This document shows, in pieces, positions 45,039 to 53,620 of a DNA stretch of 64,000 nucleotides. Origin of the DNA: Paraburkholderia sp. DHOC27 (GTDB lineage: Bacteria > Pseudomonadota > Gammaproteobacteria > Burkholderiales > Burkholderiaceae); assembly GCF_003429005.1 (NCBI RefSeq), contig NZ_QVQV01000001.1:1803431-1867430 (forward strand), given 5' to 3'. Position 1 is the first letter of the stretch, and the number at the start of each line of letters is the position of its first letter. Below the pieces are notes generated by a model. That model saw nothing but the letters and a program-made list of their open reading frames with translations. It had not been told where the DNA came from and did no database searches. A program made the position numbers and the translations under genes.

Positions 45039-46439
45039 CTAGGCGTGCATCATCCAGCCGCCGGCCGCCATTGCCGCCTGACGGAGCGCTTCTGACCAGG
45101 CGGGATACGGATGGCAGACACGGGCGAAGTCTTCGCAGATCATCGAGGCTTCCATCGCGACGGACACCTGGGAAACCAGATCCGCCGCGCCCGGCCCGAC
45201 CAGATGCGCGCCCGCAATCAGGCTGGTTTGCGCGTCGACGAGCAGCTTCACGAATCCTTCCGACGTGCCGGTGATGGTAGCCCGCGCATTCACGGCCAGC
45301 GGACAGTAGCCCACCTTGTACGTCGCACCGGTCGCCTGAAGCTGCGCTTCGGTTTTTCCGATCACGGCGACTTCGGGGCTCGTATAGAGGACATAGGGAA
45401 TCGTCGAGTCGTTGACGAATCCGGGCAGACCGGCGATCCGCTCGGCGCAGGCAATGGCTTCTTCTTCGGCCTTGGACATCAGCATCGGACCCGCTGCCGC
45501 GTCACCCACCACCCAGACACCGTGGCACACGAAGAGCGATCCCGGATGAGGCAAGGCGCCCGCGCTCTCGAGCTGCGCGCCGACGCTCGCCAGATTCAGC
45601 CCGGCGGTGGATGGCCGGCGGCCAATCGCGACGACGACTCTTTCCACCTCGAGCGTCGTGAGCGCGGGTGAATCGTTCGCTCGTAGTTGCAGGCCAACCC
45701 CTGCTATGTGCCGGTCGACGCCAACGACATCCGTGGACAGCCTGATATCCAGACCCTGATGCATCAGCGACCGCGCGAGGGCAGCGCTGACGTCGCGATC
45801 GAGCCAGTGGCAGATACGATCGCGTGACTCGATGAGCGTGACGCGCGCGCCGAGCCGTCGCCAGATCGTGCCGACCTCTACGCCGACTGCGCCGGCACCG
45901 ACAATCGCCAGATGCCGTGGCACGCGCTCAAGCGCTAACGCATCGGCGGAGTCGAGGATGAGTCTGTGATCGAACGGAGCCAGAGTGAGCGGGGTGGGTT
46001 CCGAGCCTGTCGCGATCACGATGTCGGTTCCGCACAGCATTTGCGTAACGCCGCCCGTCTTGCCGACAATCACCGTTCCCGCTCCGGCGAGCTGCGCGTT
46101 GCCGTAGATGAGCGTGACGCCGTGCTTGCGCAGCAGTTGGTGAACGGTCTTTGACATCCTTTCGACGGTCGCGGTTTTATAAGCCATCATCTGCGCGAGG
46201 TCGAGCGTGGCCGCGTCGTGAATGCCGAATGCAGCGTTCGTGCCCTTGCTGGTCAGCTCGTATATTTCTGAGGTGTGCAGCAGCAGTCGGGACGGCATGC
46301 AGCCGGTGCGAATACCTGTTCCGCCAACATTCGCGCCGCGTTCGACACAGGCAACGCTGAAGCCAAGCTGGCTCGCCCGAATGGCCGTGTTGTAGCCGCT
46401 CGCGCCGCACCCAATGACGATCACGTCGTAATGATCCAT
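45039..46439 (-). CDS. Dihydrolipoamide-dehydrogenase-like flavoprotein lacking canonical redox residues
   Basis: 466 residues, the normal length of the class I pyridine nucleotide-disulfide reductase family. FAD motif IVIGCGASGYNTA, NAD motif HLAIVGAGAVGVEVG, the ATG motif VIATGSEP and the C-terminal dimerisation domain are all present. The redox site, canonically GGTCLNVGCIPSK, reads GGTGIRTGCMPSR, so the first Cys is Gly42 and only Cys47 remains. In the C-terminal HxHPTLSE block the catalytic His is Tyr445 (HPYPAWSE), while Glu450 is kept. It therefore should not reduce lipoamide in the usual way. No E1, E2 or mercury genes adjoin it. It may be a flavin NAD(P)H oxidase or quinone reductase, or a dead enzyme. 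Confidence 0.85.
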   Translation of the reverse strand: MDHYDVIVIGCGASGYNTAIRASQLGFSVACVERGANVGGTGIRTGCMPSRLLLHTSEIYELTSKGTNAAFGIHDAATLDLAQMMAYKTATVERMSKTVHQLLRKHGVTLIYGNAQLAGAGTVIVGKTGGVTQMLCGTDIVIATGSEPTPLTLAPFDHRLILDSADALALERVPRHLAIVGAGAVGVEVGTIWRRLGARVTLIESRDRICHWLDRDVSAALARSLMHQGLDIRLSTDVVGVDRHIAGVGLQLRANDSPALTTLEVERVVVAIGRRPSTAGLNLASVGAQLESAGALPHPGSLFVCHGVWVVGDAAAGPMLMSKAEEEAIACAERIAGLPGFVNDSTIPYVLYTSPEVAVIGKTEAQLQATGATYKVGYCPLAVNARATITGTSEGFVKLLVDAQTSLIAGAHLVGPGAADLVSQVSVAMEASMICEDFARVCHPYPAWSEALRQAAMAAGGWMMHA

Positions 46440-46564
46440 CAGCTTTACGCCTTGAACGCCATAGGGGAGAAGATTGAACAGAGCCGGGATGGGCCCCTGG
46501 GGCCCTCAAATGGTTGATCCTCGATGCGAGAAGGTGAGTTTGGACATTTGAGTTAAATGATTCG

Positions 46565-46984
46565 TCATCCTGATTGAAGGGATTTTTCTTCCACGGCGGA
46601 AGCAAGAATCATCGCCTCGACGTTGACGGGTATGTAGCCGCGCGCCAGCGGGCGAAACACGGCGTCGCCGCGCCGGATCCGCAAGCCGCTCAGCGCGCAG
46701 GTTGCACCGGTGCGTGCCGTGACGGCCTTCCACAGTTGCTCGCCATAGCAACCCAGGGTCGCGTCCCGCCAGCAGACCGTTATGGTCGAAGCCGAATCCC
46801 GCTCGACAATGTGCAGATGGACCGCCCGCTTACGATCGAGGCGCGTCGTTCGATTGCTCGTCGTGACGTGTTTGGCGCGCTTGCAGCGAGTGCGCGTTGT
46901 GCCGTCGGTGACGCACGGCGACGATAGCTGCATCAGGAGCGTGAGCGTATGTTTCCACGCGCCGCCGGTTTCATGGATGTCCAT
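46565..46984 (-). CDS. DUF3331 protein
   Basis: 139 residues. The conserved core runs IVERDSASTITVCWRDATLGCYGEQLW, CALSGLRIRRGDAVFRP, then AMILASAVEE, a pattern I associate with DUF3331 of Burkholderiaceae. Cysteines in the CWRD, CYGEQ and CALSG positions could bind metal. The function is unknown. The first 45 residues (to RLDRKR) are less conserved in character and the true start may be internal. It is just downstream of the bufferin operon on the same strand, after a 45-bp gap. Confidence 0.75.
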   Translation of the reverse strand: MDIHETGGAWKHTLTLLMQLSSPCVTDGTTRTRCKRAKHVTTSNRTTRLDRKRAVHLHIVERDSASTITVCWRDATLGCYGEQLWKAVTARTGATCALSGLRIRRGDAVFRPLARGYIPVNVEAMILASAVEEKSLQSG

Positions 46985-47029
46985 ACTTCCGCCTGGAAGG
47001 GCCTGGTGTGGATGGCACGGGTGCTGTGT

Positions 47030-47530
47030 TCAAACCACCCGCGAATAGAACTGTCTATTGATCAGTCGATCGAGCGACAACGCGCCGGGGCCCATTGCCA
47101 TGATCCCCACTGCGAGCGAGGCCCAATAGAGATGGAAATTCGCCCAGCCGTCCGGGAACACTAACTGGATCACGCCAGTCATCACGAGCAGGGCGAGCGC
47201 AGCAAACCGGCAAGCCAGCCCCAGCACGAGCAGAACCGGGAGCACGATTTCCGCGACGGCTACCAGCAGCGCGATCAGATCGGGCGCGGGGAATGCATAG
47301 GCGCTGCCGAACAGGTGCACCTTGAACTGGTTCTCGAACAGAAACAGCGTGGCGGGCGAAAGCGACAGGAAGCCGTCCCAGCGGGTCAGACCGGAACGAA
47401 AGAACGGCAGCGCGAGCGCAATGCGCATCAGTGGCGGCGCAAGAACCCGGCCGACTTCCGCGATCTTCTCCGTGGCGGATACAATCAGCAGTCCGAAGCG
47501 GCTGGTTGGCTGTACGGTGTACTGATTCAT
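47030..47530 (-). CDS. DoxX-family membrane protein, last gene of bufferin operon
   Basis: 166 residues from ATG 47530. Four membrane helices are visible (APPLMRIALALPFF, LIALLVAVAEIVLPVLLVLG, FAALALLVMTGVIQLV, LYWASLAVGIMAMG), with conserved RIALALPFFRSGLTRWDG near the first helix. DoxX proteins commonly end bufferin and HvfABCD-type operons and may help electron transfer or installation of the modification. The start overlaps the stop of the DUF2063 gene by ATGA (47527-47530), showing translational coupling. Confidence 0.88.
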   Translation of the reverse strand: MNQYTVQPTSRFGLLIVSATEKIAEVGRVLAPPLMRIALALPFFRSGLTRWDGFLSLSPATLFLFENQFKVHLFGSAYAFPAPDLIALLVAVAEIVLPVLLVLGLACRFAALALLVMTGVIQLVFPDGWANFHLYWASLAVGIMAMGPGALSLDRLINRQFYSRVV

Positions 47531-48396
47531 GCGAATCTCCCGGTCGGAATGGCCGCAGGGGTGTCCACGAGGCGCCACCCGACGATTGCCTTGATCGCAA
47601 ACAGATCGCGAAGTACTGCGGCGAGGTCGAATCCCGCCTCGTCCGCGAGTGCCAGCGTGGTCGCGTCGCCAATCGACGCACCAGCCGCAAGCGCCCGGAT
47701 GAACGTTGCGGCGCCATCCGGCACGGTGCGAACCTCCACTTCAGCTTTCGGGCGGACGACGAGCGCATTTTCACCTCCGCTGGAGAGGTCGGTTGCCGTG
47801 ACCTCGCCTCCGTCCAGGTTCATCCTCCAGATGCGGACCGTGGGGAAGGCAGAGCGCACCACACGCACCGAAGGATGCAGCGCGAAGCCGACCTGAATGA
47901 GGGCGTTGGAATCGAGCGCGGCAAGCGAAGCCGGGTCGATGGTCGAAGCTTCCGCTGCGTGATACGCCTCGACCCACGCGCGCTCGAGCCGGGCCACATC
48001 GCGCAGGTAGGGCACGCTGCTCGCTGGCGCGAACGCGTCGATGAACGCGGGGAACGTGGCGCCATATTCGAGCATGACGGGGGAGCGAGGCGGTTCGGTG
48101 GCAACGTAGATGCGGGCCATTGCCGCGAAGAATGCGTCGCCCACAATGCGCGCCACGACGGGAAAGGCAGCCTTCAGCGCCTCGACAAGGCCCACGACGA
48201 CGTTGTTTCGGTACACGTTGAAGCGTCGTTCGCTCGGCTTCCGGTCCGGGCCAACGAGGCCGCTGGGCACGGGCATCATGGGATCGAGCAGCGCCGCGGC
48301 GAAGCATCTTTGGCTTTCGCACCAGGACTTCGTGTCGGGATGCGCACCGTTGTCCGGCTGCATGGACAACGTCTGCATGGAGATTCGATGTTCCAT
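47527..48396 (-). CDS. bufC: BufC-like DUF2063 protein (MNIO partner)
   Basis: 289 residues from ATG 48396 (MEHRISMQTL), with GAGAG upstream. The N-terminal DUF2063 domain contains RRFNVYRNNVVVGLVEALKAAFPVV and FPAFIDAFAPASSVPYLRDVARLERAWVEAYHA. The C-terminal part includes WRLVDTPAAIPTG. Earlier databases call it a DNA-binding domain; in current work BufC/HvfC proteins bind the precursor leader and team with the DUF692 enzyme. It begins seven bases after the preceding gene's stop and ends in a four-base overlap with the DoxX gene. Confidence 0.88.
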   Translation of the reverse strand: MEHRISMQTLSMQPDNGAHPDTKSWCESQRCFAAALLDPMMPVPSGLVGPDRKPSERRFNVYRNNVVVGLVEALKAAFPVVARIVGDAFFAAMARIYVATEPPRSPVMLEYGATFPAFIDAFAPASSVPYLRDVARLERAWVEAYHAAEASTIDPASLAALDSNALIQVGFALHPSVRVVRSAFPTVRIWRMNLDGGEVTATDLSSGGENALVVRPKAEVEVRTVPDGAATFIRALAAGASIGDATTLALADEAGFDLAAVLRDLFAIKAIVGWRLVDTPAAIPTGRFA

Positions 48397-48403
48397 CGTG
48401 CTC

Positions 48404-49381
48404 TCACGTACGGTGCGGACGTTGCACGACATTCGCCCACAACTCGCGAAGACTGTCGACACCGCCCGCGGTCGAACTCCAGAGCGTGGTGTCGCTAATC
48501 AGCAGACTGCCCGCGAACGTCTCCGGCCGGGACTGCAGGAGGGCGTCGAAGGTCTGGTGGTCTTGCGCAAACGGGTGGGGCGGCGCGCCGGGATCGATCC
48601 GCTGACGCGCGAGTACGTCCAGTTTCTCGACGGCCTCGCCGAGCCGCTCCAGTTGTGGCAGATGGGGATGCAGATTGAACGTGCTGACTCTCTCCAGTAG
48701 TCCTGAGCGATCGAGCGATCTGTCCGCCTCAATGGGCGAAGGCGAACCGTCGGCTGCGGCAGCGGGTCTGAGACCAAAGCGGTTTATCACCGGCACGCCG
48801 AGTCCCGCGAGAAGCGAGCGCGCGAAGCCGCCGAACCGTTGCCGGGGCGGAATCGTCCTGTCGCCGTGATGCTCGAATTCGGCGATTTGCCGCGCTAACT
48901 GCTCGCTTTCCGACAGCTCCGCAACTTCGCCGATGTCATGGTGCGGGCAAATGAACGCCAGGTTATCGCGCTGCGCCAGAAACGTACGGAGCGCGTCGAT
49001 CTCGCTGCTTGCCGCCGTTTGCGCCGTCCTGAGCGAATCGAAACTGATGACGATCAGCGTGTCGACGCCGCCAAGCAGATGCGCATCGAGGGGCGTGAGC
49101 GTGCCATCGTCCGCGACGCGCTCGACTTCGATGACGCGCTGACCCGTGAGCGCCGCCGCCAGTTCGATGAACGCGGTGAAGTTGCGCTTCATGATGTGGT
49201 CGAGAAATCCGCCGACACTCTGGTCGAACGCATGCGGGTCCGAGAATTCGTGGAATCTCGGGAAGCCCATCCGGCGACTTTCGAAGAGCGCCGGAAACCG
49301 GTCTTCGATCACATCGAGTGGCGCGCCGTTCTCGCCTGGCCGGCTCCACGCGTAATACACAAGGACTTGCCGCTTGATCAT
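48404..49381 (-). CDS. Unrecognised protein inserted in the bufferin operon
   Basis: 325 residues, starting MIKRQVLVYYAWSRPGE. I do not recognise its family. Visible features: a beta-alpha pattern in the first half (LLGGVDTLIVISFDSLRTAQ, EIDALRTFLAQRDNLAFICPHHDIGEV), faintly like a ThuA or class I glutamine-amidotransferase fold. The single Cys sits in CPHHD, and His-rich blocks occur (EFEHHGDRTIPP, FNLHPHLPQL, PPHPFAQDHQ). There are no signal peptide or membrane segments. It sits between the MNIO gene (52 bp upstream) and the DUF2063 gene (seven bases downstream) on one strand, so it is surely part of this operon. The many histidines suggest metal binding. Confidence 0.8.
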   Translation of the reverse strand: MIKRQVLVYYAWSRPGENGAPLDVIEDRFPALFESRRMGFPRFHEFSDPHAFDQSVGGFLDHIMKRNFTAFIELAAALTGQRVIEVERVADDGTLTPLDAHLLGGVDTLIVISFDSLRTAQTAASSEIDALRTFLAQRDNLAFICPHHDIGEVAELSESEQLARQIAEFEHHGDRTIPPRQRFGGFARSLLAGLGVPVINRFGLRPAAAADGSPSPIEADRSLDRSGLLERVSTFNLHPHLPQLERLGEAVEKLDVLARQRIDPGAPPHPFAQDHQTFDALLQSRPETFAGSLLISDTTLWSSTAGGVDSLRELWANVVQRPHRT

Positions 49382-49433
49382 GGTGTCTGTACCTCGGTCA
49401 ACGGTTGGGCAAGGGTGACGTCAGGGCGTCGGG

Positions 49434-50357
49434 TCAGGTCAGCGGTTCGACGCGTGCCTGTTTCCCGGCCGCTCGCTTGGCCGCCCGCATGGCCGCTTGC
49501 ATGGCCGCCCGCGTGATCGCGTCAGCGCGTTTTGCTTGCGCGTCGAGCGTTTCCCAGTCGGGTAGATGCGCGTCCCATTCGATCAACGTGGGAACGGGGC
49601 CGGTGCGATCAATGGTCCGTGCGAAGAGGTCCCACACGATCTCCGCAACGGGACGGTCGTGCGTATCAATGAGTAGAGGGCGGCCCGCTTCGTCCGCCTC
49701 CTGTGCGTGTCCGGCAAGGTGGATCTGTTGCACGGCCGCGAGCGGAAACGCGTCGATATACGCAAAGGGGTCCCACTGTTGATTGATCGACGCCACGTAG
49801 ACGTTGTTGATGTCGAGCAGGAGCCCGCAGCCCGTGCGCTGCGCGACGGCGGCGATGAAGTCGGGCTCCGCGTAGGTACTGTTCTCGAATGCCAGATACG
49901 TCGACGGGTTTTCCAGCAGCATGGGCCGGCCCAGGGCTTCCTGCACCTGATCGATATGGTCCACGACACGCGTGAGGCTCTGTGCGGTGTAGGGGAGCGG
50001 CAGCAGGTCGTTGAGGAAACCGCAGTCGTGACTAGACCAGGCAAGATGCTCGGAAAACAGCAGCGGCTCATAGCGTGCGAGCAGTTCTCTCAGACGGTGG
50101 AGATGATCCTGGTCGAGAGGGCGATCTGCACCAATGGAAAGCCCCACTCCGTGAATAGTCAGAGGATACGACGCACGGATCGCCGACAGATAGCGGTGTG
50201 GTGGGCCACCCGCGCCCATGTAATTCTCGGCATGAACTTCGAAGAAGCCGACCTCCGGCCGCGCCTCGAGAATCGCGCGGTAATGCTCGGCTTTCAGCCC
50301 GACACCCGCCCGCGCAGGCGAGCGGTGTTGAGCATGTGCGTCGAATGGGCGTGTCAT
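49434..50357 (-). CDS. bufB: BufB-like DUF692 multinuclear non-heme iron oxidase (MNIO)
   Basis: 307 residues in a TIM barrel. Expected iron ligands are visible: [10 protein letters not shown], His69 in HGVGLS, Glu103-His104 in SEHLAW, Glu149-Asn150 in LLENPSTY, Asp182 and Asn184 in LDINNVYV, His213 and His217 in HLAGH, Asp231 and His233 in DTHD, and Glu260. MNIOs oxidise Cys residues of RiPP precursors into heterocycles or thioamides; in bufferins the products bind copper. The precursor gene is 76 bp upstream. The last 30 residues are an Ala/Arg-rich tail ([15 protein letters not shown]) encoded by imperfect repeats near 49460-49510, unusual for the family. Confidence 0.92.
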   Translation of the reverse strand: MTRPFDAHAQHRSPARAGVGLKAEHYRAILEARPEVGFFEVHAENYMGAGGPPHRYLSAIRASYPLTIHGVGLSIGADRPLDQDHLHRLRELLARYEPLLFSEHLAWSSHDCGFLNDLLPLPYTAQSLTRVVDHIDQVQEALGRPMLLENPSTYLAFENSTYAEPDFIAAVAQRTGCGLLLDINNVYVASINQQWDPFAYIDAFPLAAVQQIHLAGHAQEADEAGRPLLIDTHDRPVAEIVWDLFARTIDRTGPVPTLIEWDAHLPDWETLDAQAKRADAITRAAMQAAMRAAKRAAGKQARVEPLT

Positions 50358-50433
50358 GGTCAGCCGTTGGGGGGGATGGCGCCAGGTGGCCGGGCTCGCT
50401 GCGGCCCGGCCACCGCTCGGTCAGAGACTGGAA

Positions 50434-50766
50434 TCAGACCTTGGGAGACAGGCTTCCTGGGCCGCTCGGCGTGGAAATGGTGGTGCAGGTGCCCTTGGCC
50501 ACCAGCTTGAACGCGTTGCCCTGATAGTCCGCCGTGCTCGTGCCGGCACAGGTGGTGCCCGCGCCCGCATAGCAATCGTTCTGTCCTTTCAGCGCGGTAC
50601 CGAAGCAGGGCTCGACCTTGCCCGATTTGACGAGCGCCGTATGTTCCGCCTGGATCTTCTTTTGTGCGTCGGTGAACTCCTGCGCAGTCGCGGGCGTAGC
50701 CGACAGGGCGGCAAGGGCGGTGGCAAAAGCACCGGCAACGAGAGTGTTGATTTTGTAATCGGCCAT
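50434..50766 (-). CDS. bufA: BufA-like bufferin precursor (DUF2282)
   Basis: 110 residues from ATG 50766, with GGAGAA upstream. A Sec signal peptide ends near ATPATA-QE. The mature part contains the DUF2282 core with four cysteines at 54, 65, 73 and 94: [41 protein letters not shown]. Cys54 and Cys94 flank two inner Cys, the pattern of bufferin precursors whose cysteines become copper-binding groups. It is the first gene of the operon and is followed by the MNIO, the unknown gene, the DUF2063 partner and DoxX. The product is probably exported to protect against copper. Confidence 0.9.
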   Translation of the reverse strand: MADYKINTLVAGAFATALAALSATPATAQEFTDAQKKIQAEHTALVKSGKVEPCFGTALKGQNDCYAGAGTTCAGTSTADYQGNAFKLVAKGTCTTISTPSGPGSLSPKV

Positions 50767-51629
50767 ACGATTTCTCCAACGGTGGAAGAGAGCAGCGGTC
50801 ATAAGGACGAGACGGCGGGGATCATGCTCGTGCGCAGGGTATGGACAAACGTTAAAGCCCCGCCTCGCCCTGGAAAGCCGGCGAGAGTGAATCGCCGCAC
50901 AGCCAGCATACGGAATGGCGTCAGCCGGGGATTGCACGGTCTTGTGCCATTTGGCACCGGATTGCGATCGACATGCCTTTTCACGCAGACTAGTGGAGCC
51001 GCAGCGGCTCATTCGAAGTGGAGATGGGTGATATCAACACTTTGAATTGGCGCTTGAATTAACAACCTTCCAAACTCCAATATGCCCGTGGCATCACTGC
51101 GGCGCGCCGCTTCGAGCTGGCGAGGCAAGCTGGAACCTGAGAGCCGTCAATTAAAAATATATGTTTGGCAAGTTTTCCTCGTCAGCCGGAGGGAATCTCC
51201 TGTCTGACGGGGAAAACTCGCCTTTCGGATCGCCCCTCGCACAGCCCTCGCACAATCATCAGACACGCCGCCGTCAGTGGCGAGTTTGGTCACGCATTCC
51301 ATTTCTCGTGTTCGCCGCACAGGAGCGTTCGCGCGTTCAGACGTCATGCGCGCGCAGATTTCGGCTTGACCGCTATCTGACGCTTCGCGGGCGCCAGGAG
51401 CCCCCACGGCCGGCGGCCCATGCGAATCAGCTAGAATAGCCAGACAGGCTGGATACAACACCTTGAGCCAGGCGCCGCGGGGGCGCTGGCTACTCGGGCT
51501 AATGTGGCTGATGGCGGGTTCGGCAGGTCGCCGCTTTGCGGCGCTATACAGCCACGACAGCCACGACAGCCACGACGGCGGCGGCGGCATTTTTGAGTAG
51601 CGCATTCGCGTTGCTTACGGGAGAGCCCT
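50767..51629. other. Long intergenic region upstream of the bufferin operon
   Basis: This 863-bp gap separates the precursor gene (minus) from a LysR gene (plus) and must hold both promoters. Translations in all frames look non-coding (Arg/Pro/Ser-rich, no motif). AT-rich patches occur at 51030-51080 and 51150-51175. A 9-base tandem repeat lies at 51548-51574. No clear sigma or copper-regulator box could be identified by eye. Confidence 0.5.
51548..51574. repeat. Three tandem copies of a 9-base unit
   Basis: ACAGCCACG is repeated exactly three times, then followed by a GGC run, about 56 bp upstream of the LysR start. It looks like slippage. No function is assigned. Confidence 0.7.
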
Positions 51630-52547
51630 TTGCGGCAGCAAGACTTCGACCTCGATCAGTTGAGGGCTTTTATGGCGGTCTGGGAGACGCGGAGCTTCAC
51701 GCAGGCCGCCGCTCGTCAGCACCGCACGCAGTCCGCGATCAGCATGAAGATCAAACGGCTGGAAGATCAGCTGGGCGAGCGCCTGTTCGAGCGCAATACG
51801 ATGACGGTGACCCCCACTTCGGTCGGGGAACGCTTCGCGGTGCTCGCTCGCCGGCTCATCGACGCGCATGAGGACGCTTTCTTCGCATTCAATGACACCC
51901 TCCCTGCTGGCAAACTGACGCTCGGCACTTCGGAGACGTACGCGTCGTGTCTGCTCCCACCTATCCTTGCCCAGGTCAGTCAGTCGTTCCCGAACATCGA
52001 AATGGAGATTCGGTGTGGGCATAGCTGGAAAATGCTGGAGTCGATGGACGCCGACGGCACCGACCTTGTCATTGCGACCAAATACCCCGGCCGGCAAGAC
52101 GGTCAGCCGCTGGGCCGCGAGCGCCTGATGTGGGTGTGCAGGCGCGACAGCGATATCTTCCGTGCCGATCCGCTGCCGCTCGCCGTGTTTCCGGACGGAT
52201 GCCTGTACCGGCGCGCCGCGATTGCCGCCCTGAACGCCAACCAGCGTAACTGGCGCATCGGCTTCACGAGCCTGAACCACGAAGGGCTGCTGGCAGCAGT
52301 CGACTCAGGCAGCGCCGTTTCGATCGTGATCGAGAGCGCGGTGAACGAACGGCACCGGGTGCTGCGGCCGGAAGAAGGTTTTCCTGAGCTGCCCGCCGCT
52401 GACATCGAGCTGTATTCGAGTGGCTCTGAAATATCGCCGGTGGCGCGCCAGGTGTCGGAGACGATCCGCCGCCACTTCGCCGTGCGTCGATACGAACGCG
52501 AACTCCAGTCGATCAATGCCATCGAGAGGGCGGCTACGGTTGGGTGA
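51630..52547 (+). CDS. LysR-family transcriptional regulator
   Basis: 305 residues from a TTG start at 51630, with GGGAGAG eight bases upstream; no ATG is available near. The helix-turn-helix SFTQAAARQHRTQSAISMKIKRLE is followed by LGERLFERNTMTVTPTSVG. It is divergent from the bufferin operon across 863 bp, so regulation of that operon is possible but not indicated. A lipoprotein gene follows on the same strand. Confidence 0.9.
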   Translation: MRQQDFDLDQLRAFMAVWETRSFTQAAARQHRTQSAISMKIKRLEDQLGERLFERNTMTVTPTSVGERFAVLARRLIDAHEDAFFAFNDTLPAGKLTLGTSETYASCLLPPILAQVSQSFPNIEMEIRCGHSWKMLESMDADGTDLVIATKYPGRQDGQPLGRERLMWVCRRDSDIFRADPLPLAVFPDGCLYRRAAIAALNANQRNWRIGFTSLNHEGLLAAVDSGSAVSIVIESAVNERHRVLRPEEGFPELPAADIELYSSGSEISPVARQVSETIRRHFAVRRYERELQSINAIERAATVG

Positions 52548-52660
52548 TTTACCAGGCGCTAGTGCGGTACTGCATTGACCCGTTCCAAAAAATCCGGCAA
52601 TGATTGCGTCTATGTTGCGCACGCAACGAGAACGAACTCAAAGACCGGGACGGGACAACA

Positions 52661-53179
52661 ATGAAGAGGCTTGCATTCGCTTTAGTACTGGAAAGCGTAT
52701 TAATCGGTCTGCTCGGCGCCTGTGCGCCTGCACATGTGGCCGTTCAAACTCCTTACGATGCGTCTCAGTACGTCAGTTACCGGTCAGAGGGCGCCAATAC
52801 GATCCGGGGTCAAGCGTTCTTGACAAAGCGAGGCGGCGGTGTGGTGACGTGTGCCGGCCGGCCGGTTTTCCTTTCGCCAGACAGCCCGTATTTCCGCGAG
52901 ATCGCGACGATTGCCGTGAGCGGCAGCAAGCCCGACTTCCCGCACGGTCCAGGTGGTCCAGAGGACGTAGTCCGCCACACGACTTGCGACGCGCAAGGTA
53001 ACTTCGGATTCGGGCATCTGCCGGATGGCAACTACATCCTGTTAGCAAGCGTCCGCTGGACGGTTGATGACAGGCCCCAGGGCGGCCCCATGTGGCTGCC
53101 CGGCTCGGTAAGCGGGGGCACGCCCCGGCGTGTGATCCTGTCGAACGGCGTGTTCGAAGCGAATCGCGCGTCTCACTGA
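52661..53179 (+). CDS. Lipoprotein with carboxypeptidase-regulatory-like fold
   Basis: 172 residues from ATG 52661 (MKRLAFALVLESV). A lipobox LLGAC marks lipidation at Cys21. The mature part has an Ig-like or carboxypeptidase-regulatory pattern: NTIRGQAFLTKRGGGVVTCAGRPVFLSP, then DAQGNFGFGHLPDGNYIL. Two cysteines (VVTCAG and TTCDAQ) may pair. It is anchored in the outer or inner membrane, role unknown, and a distal neighbour of the LysR gene. Confidence 0.8.
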   Translation: MKRLAFALVLESVLIGLLGACAPAHVAVQTPYDASQYVSYRSEGANTIRGQAFLTKRGGGVVTCAGRPVFLSPDSPYFREIATIAVSGSKPDFPHGPGGPEDVVRHTTCDAQGNFGFGHLPDGNYILLASVRWTVDDRPQGGPMWLPGSVSGGTPRRVILSNGVFEANRASH

Positions 53180-53223
53180 CTGACGACGCGGGCTTTGCCG
53201 GGATCGTTCGGTGTTCGAAACAG

Positions 53224-53331
53224 TCAGCTATTCGCCCAGGGCGGCTGTTGAAACAACCCGCTCAGCCAGTCGACGAACGCCCGCGTTTTCGCGGGTTCGT
53301 TTCTGCGCGATGCCAGCACTACGCTCAGTTT
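53224..53331 (-). pseudogene. Possible remnant of a LysR regulator C-terminus
   Basis: A 35-codon stretch ending in a stop reads KLSVVLASRRNEPAKTRAFVDWLSGLF, very like the last helix region of LysR effector domains. Upstream sequence in that frame is low in recognisable content and no helix-turn-helix remains. It could be chance, as the match is short. Confidence 0.35.
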
Positions 53332-53620
53332 TTCGTTGTCCGATACGGTGCATCCGGGCGGTGTTCGCCGCGGCGGTGTAGATGCGGTGTTGGCCGGGGT
53401 GGCGGCTTTCGGCCAGTACGAGCCATTCCTCAACCTTGTCGCGGGGACATTCAAATGACCGCACCTGGATGAGGAGCGGCCCTCGCGCGCTCCCTCATGG
53501 GTAGCACGAAGACCGGTAGACGAGAGCTGAAATATGCCGTTTAGCCAGGTGATTTAACGTTGCCTGATACGATACGTTGAACATTCATGTATTGCGATAA
53601 CAACGAGCACGGAGTGCCTT

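Noticed and set aside
45039..46439. Mercuric reductase or a standard E3 component
   Set aside because: No C-terminal vicinal Cys pair, no mer genes, no E1 or E2 neighbours, and the redox Cys pair is broken.
51147..51605. 152-codon minus-strand frame upstream of the bufferin operon
   Set aside because: Its start lies in a tandem repeat (WLSWLSWL) and the rest has no protein-like pattern or family motif.
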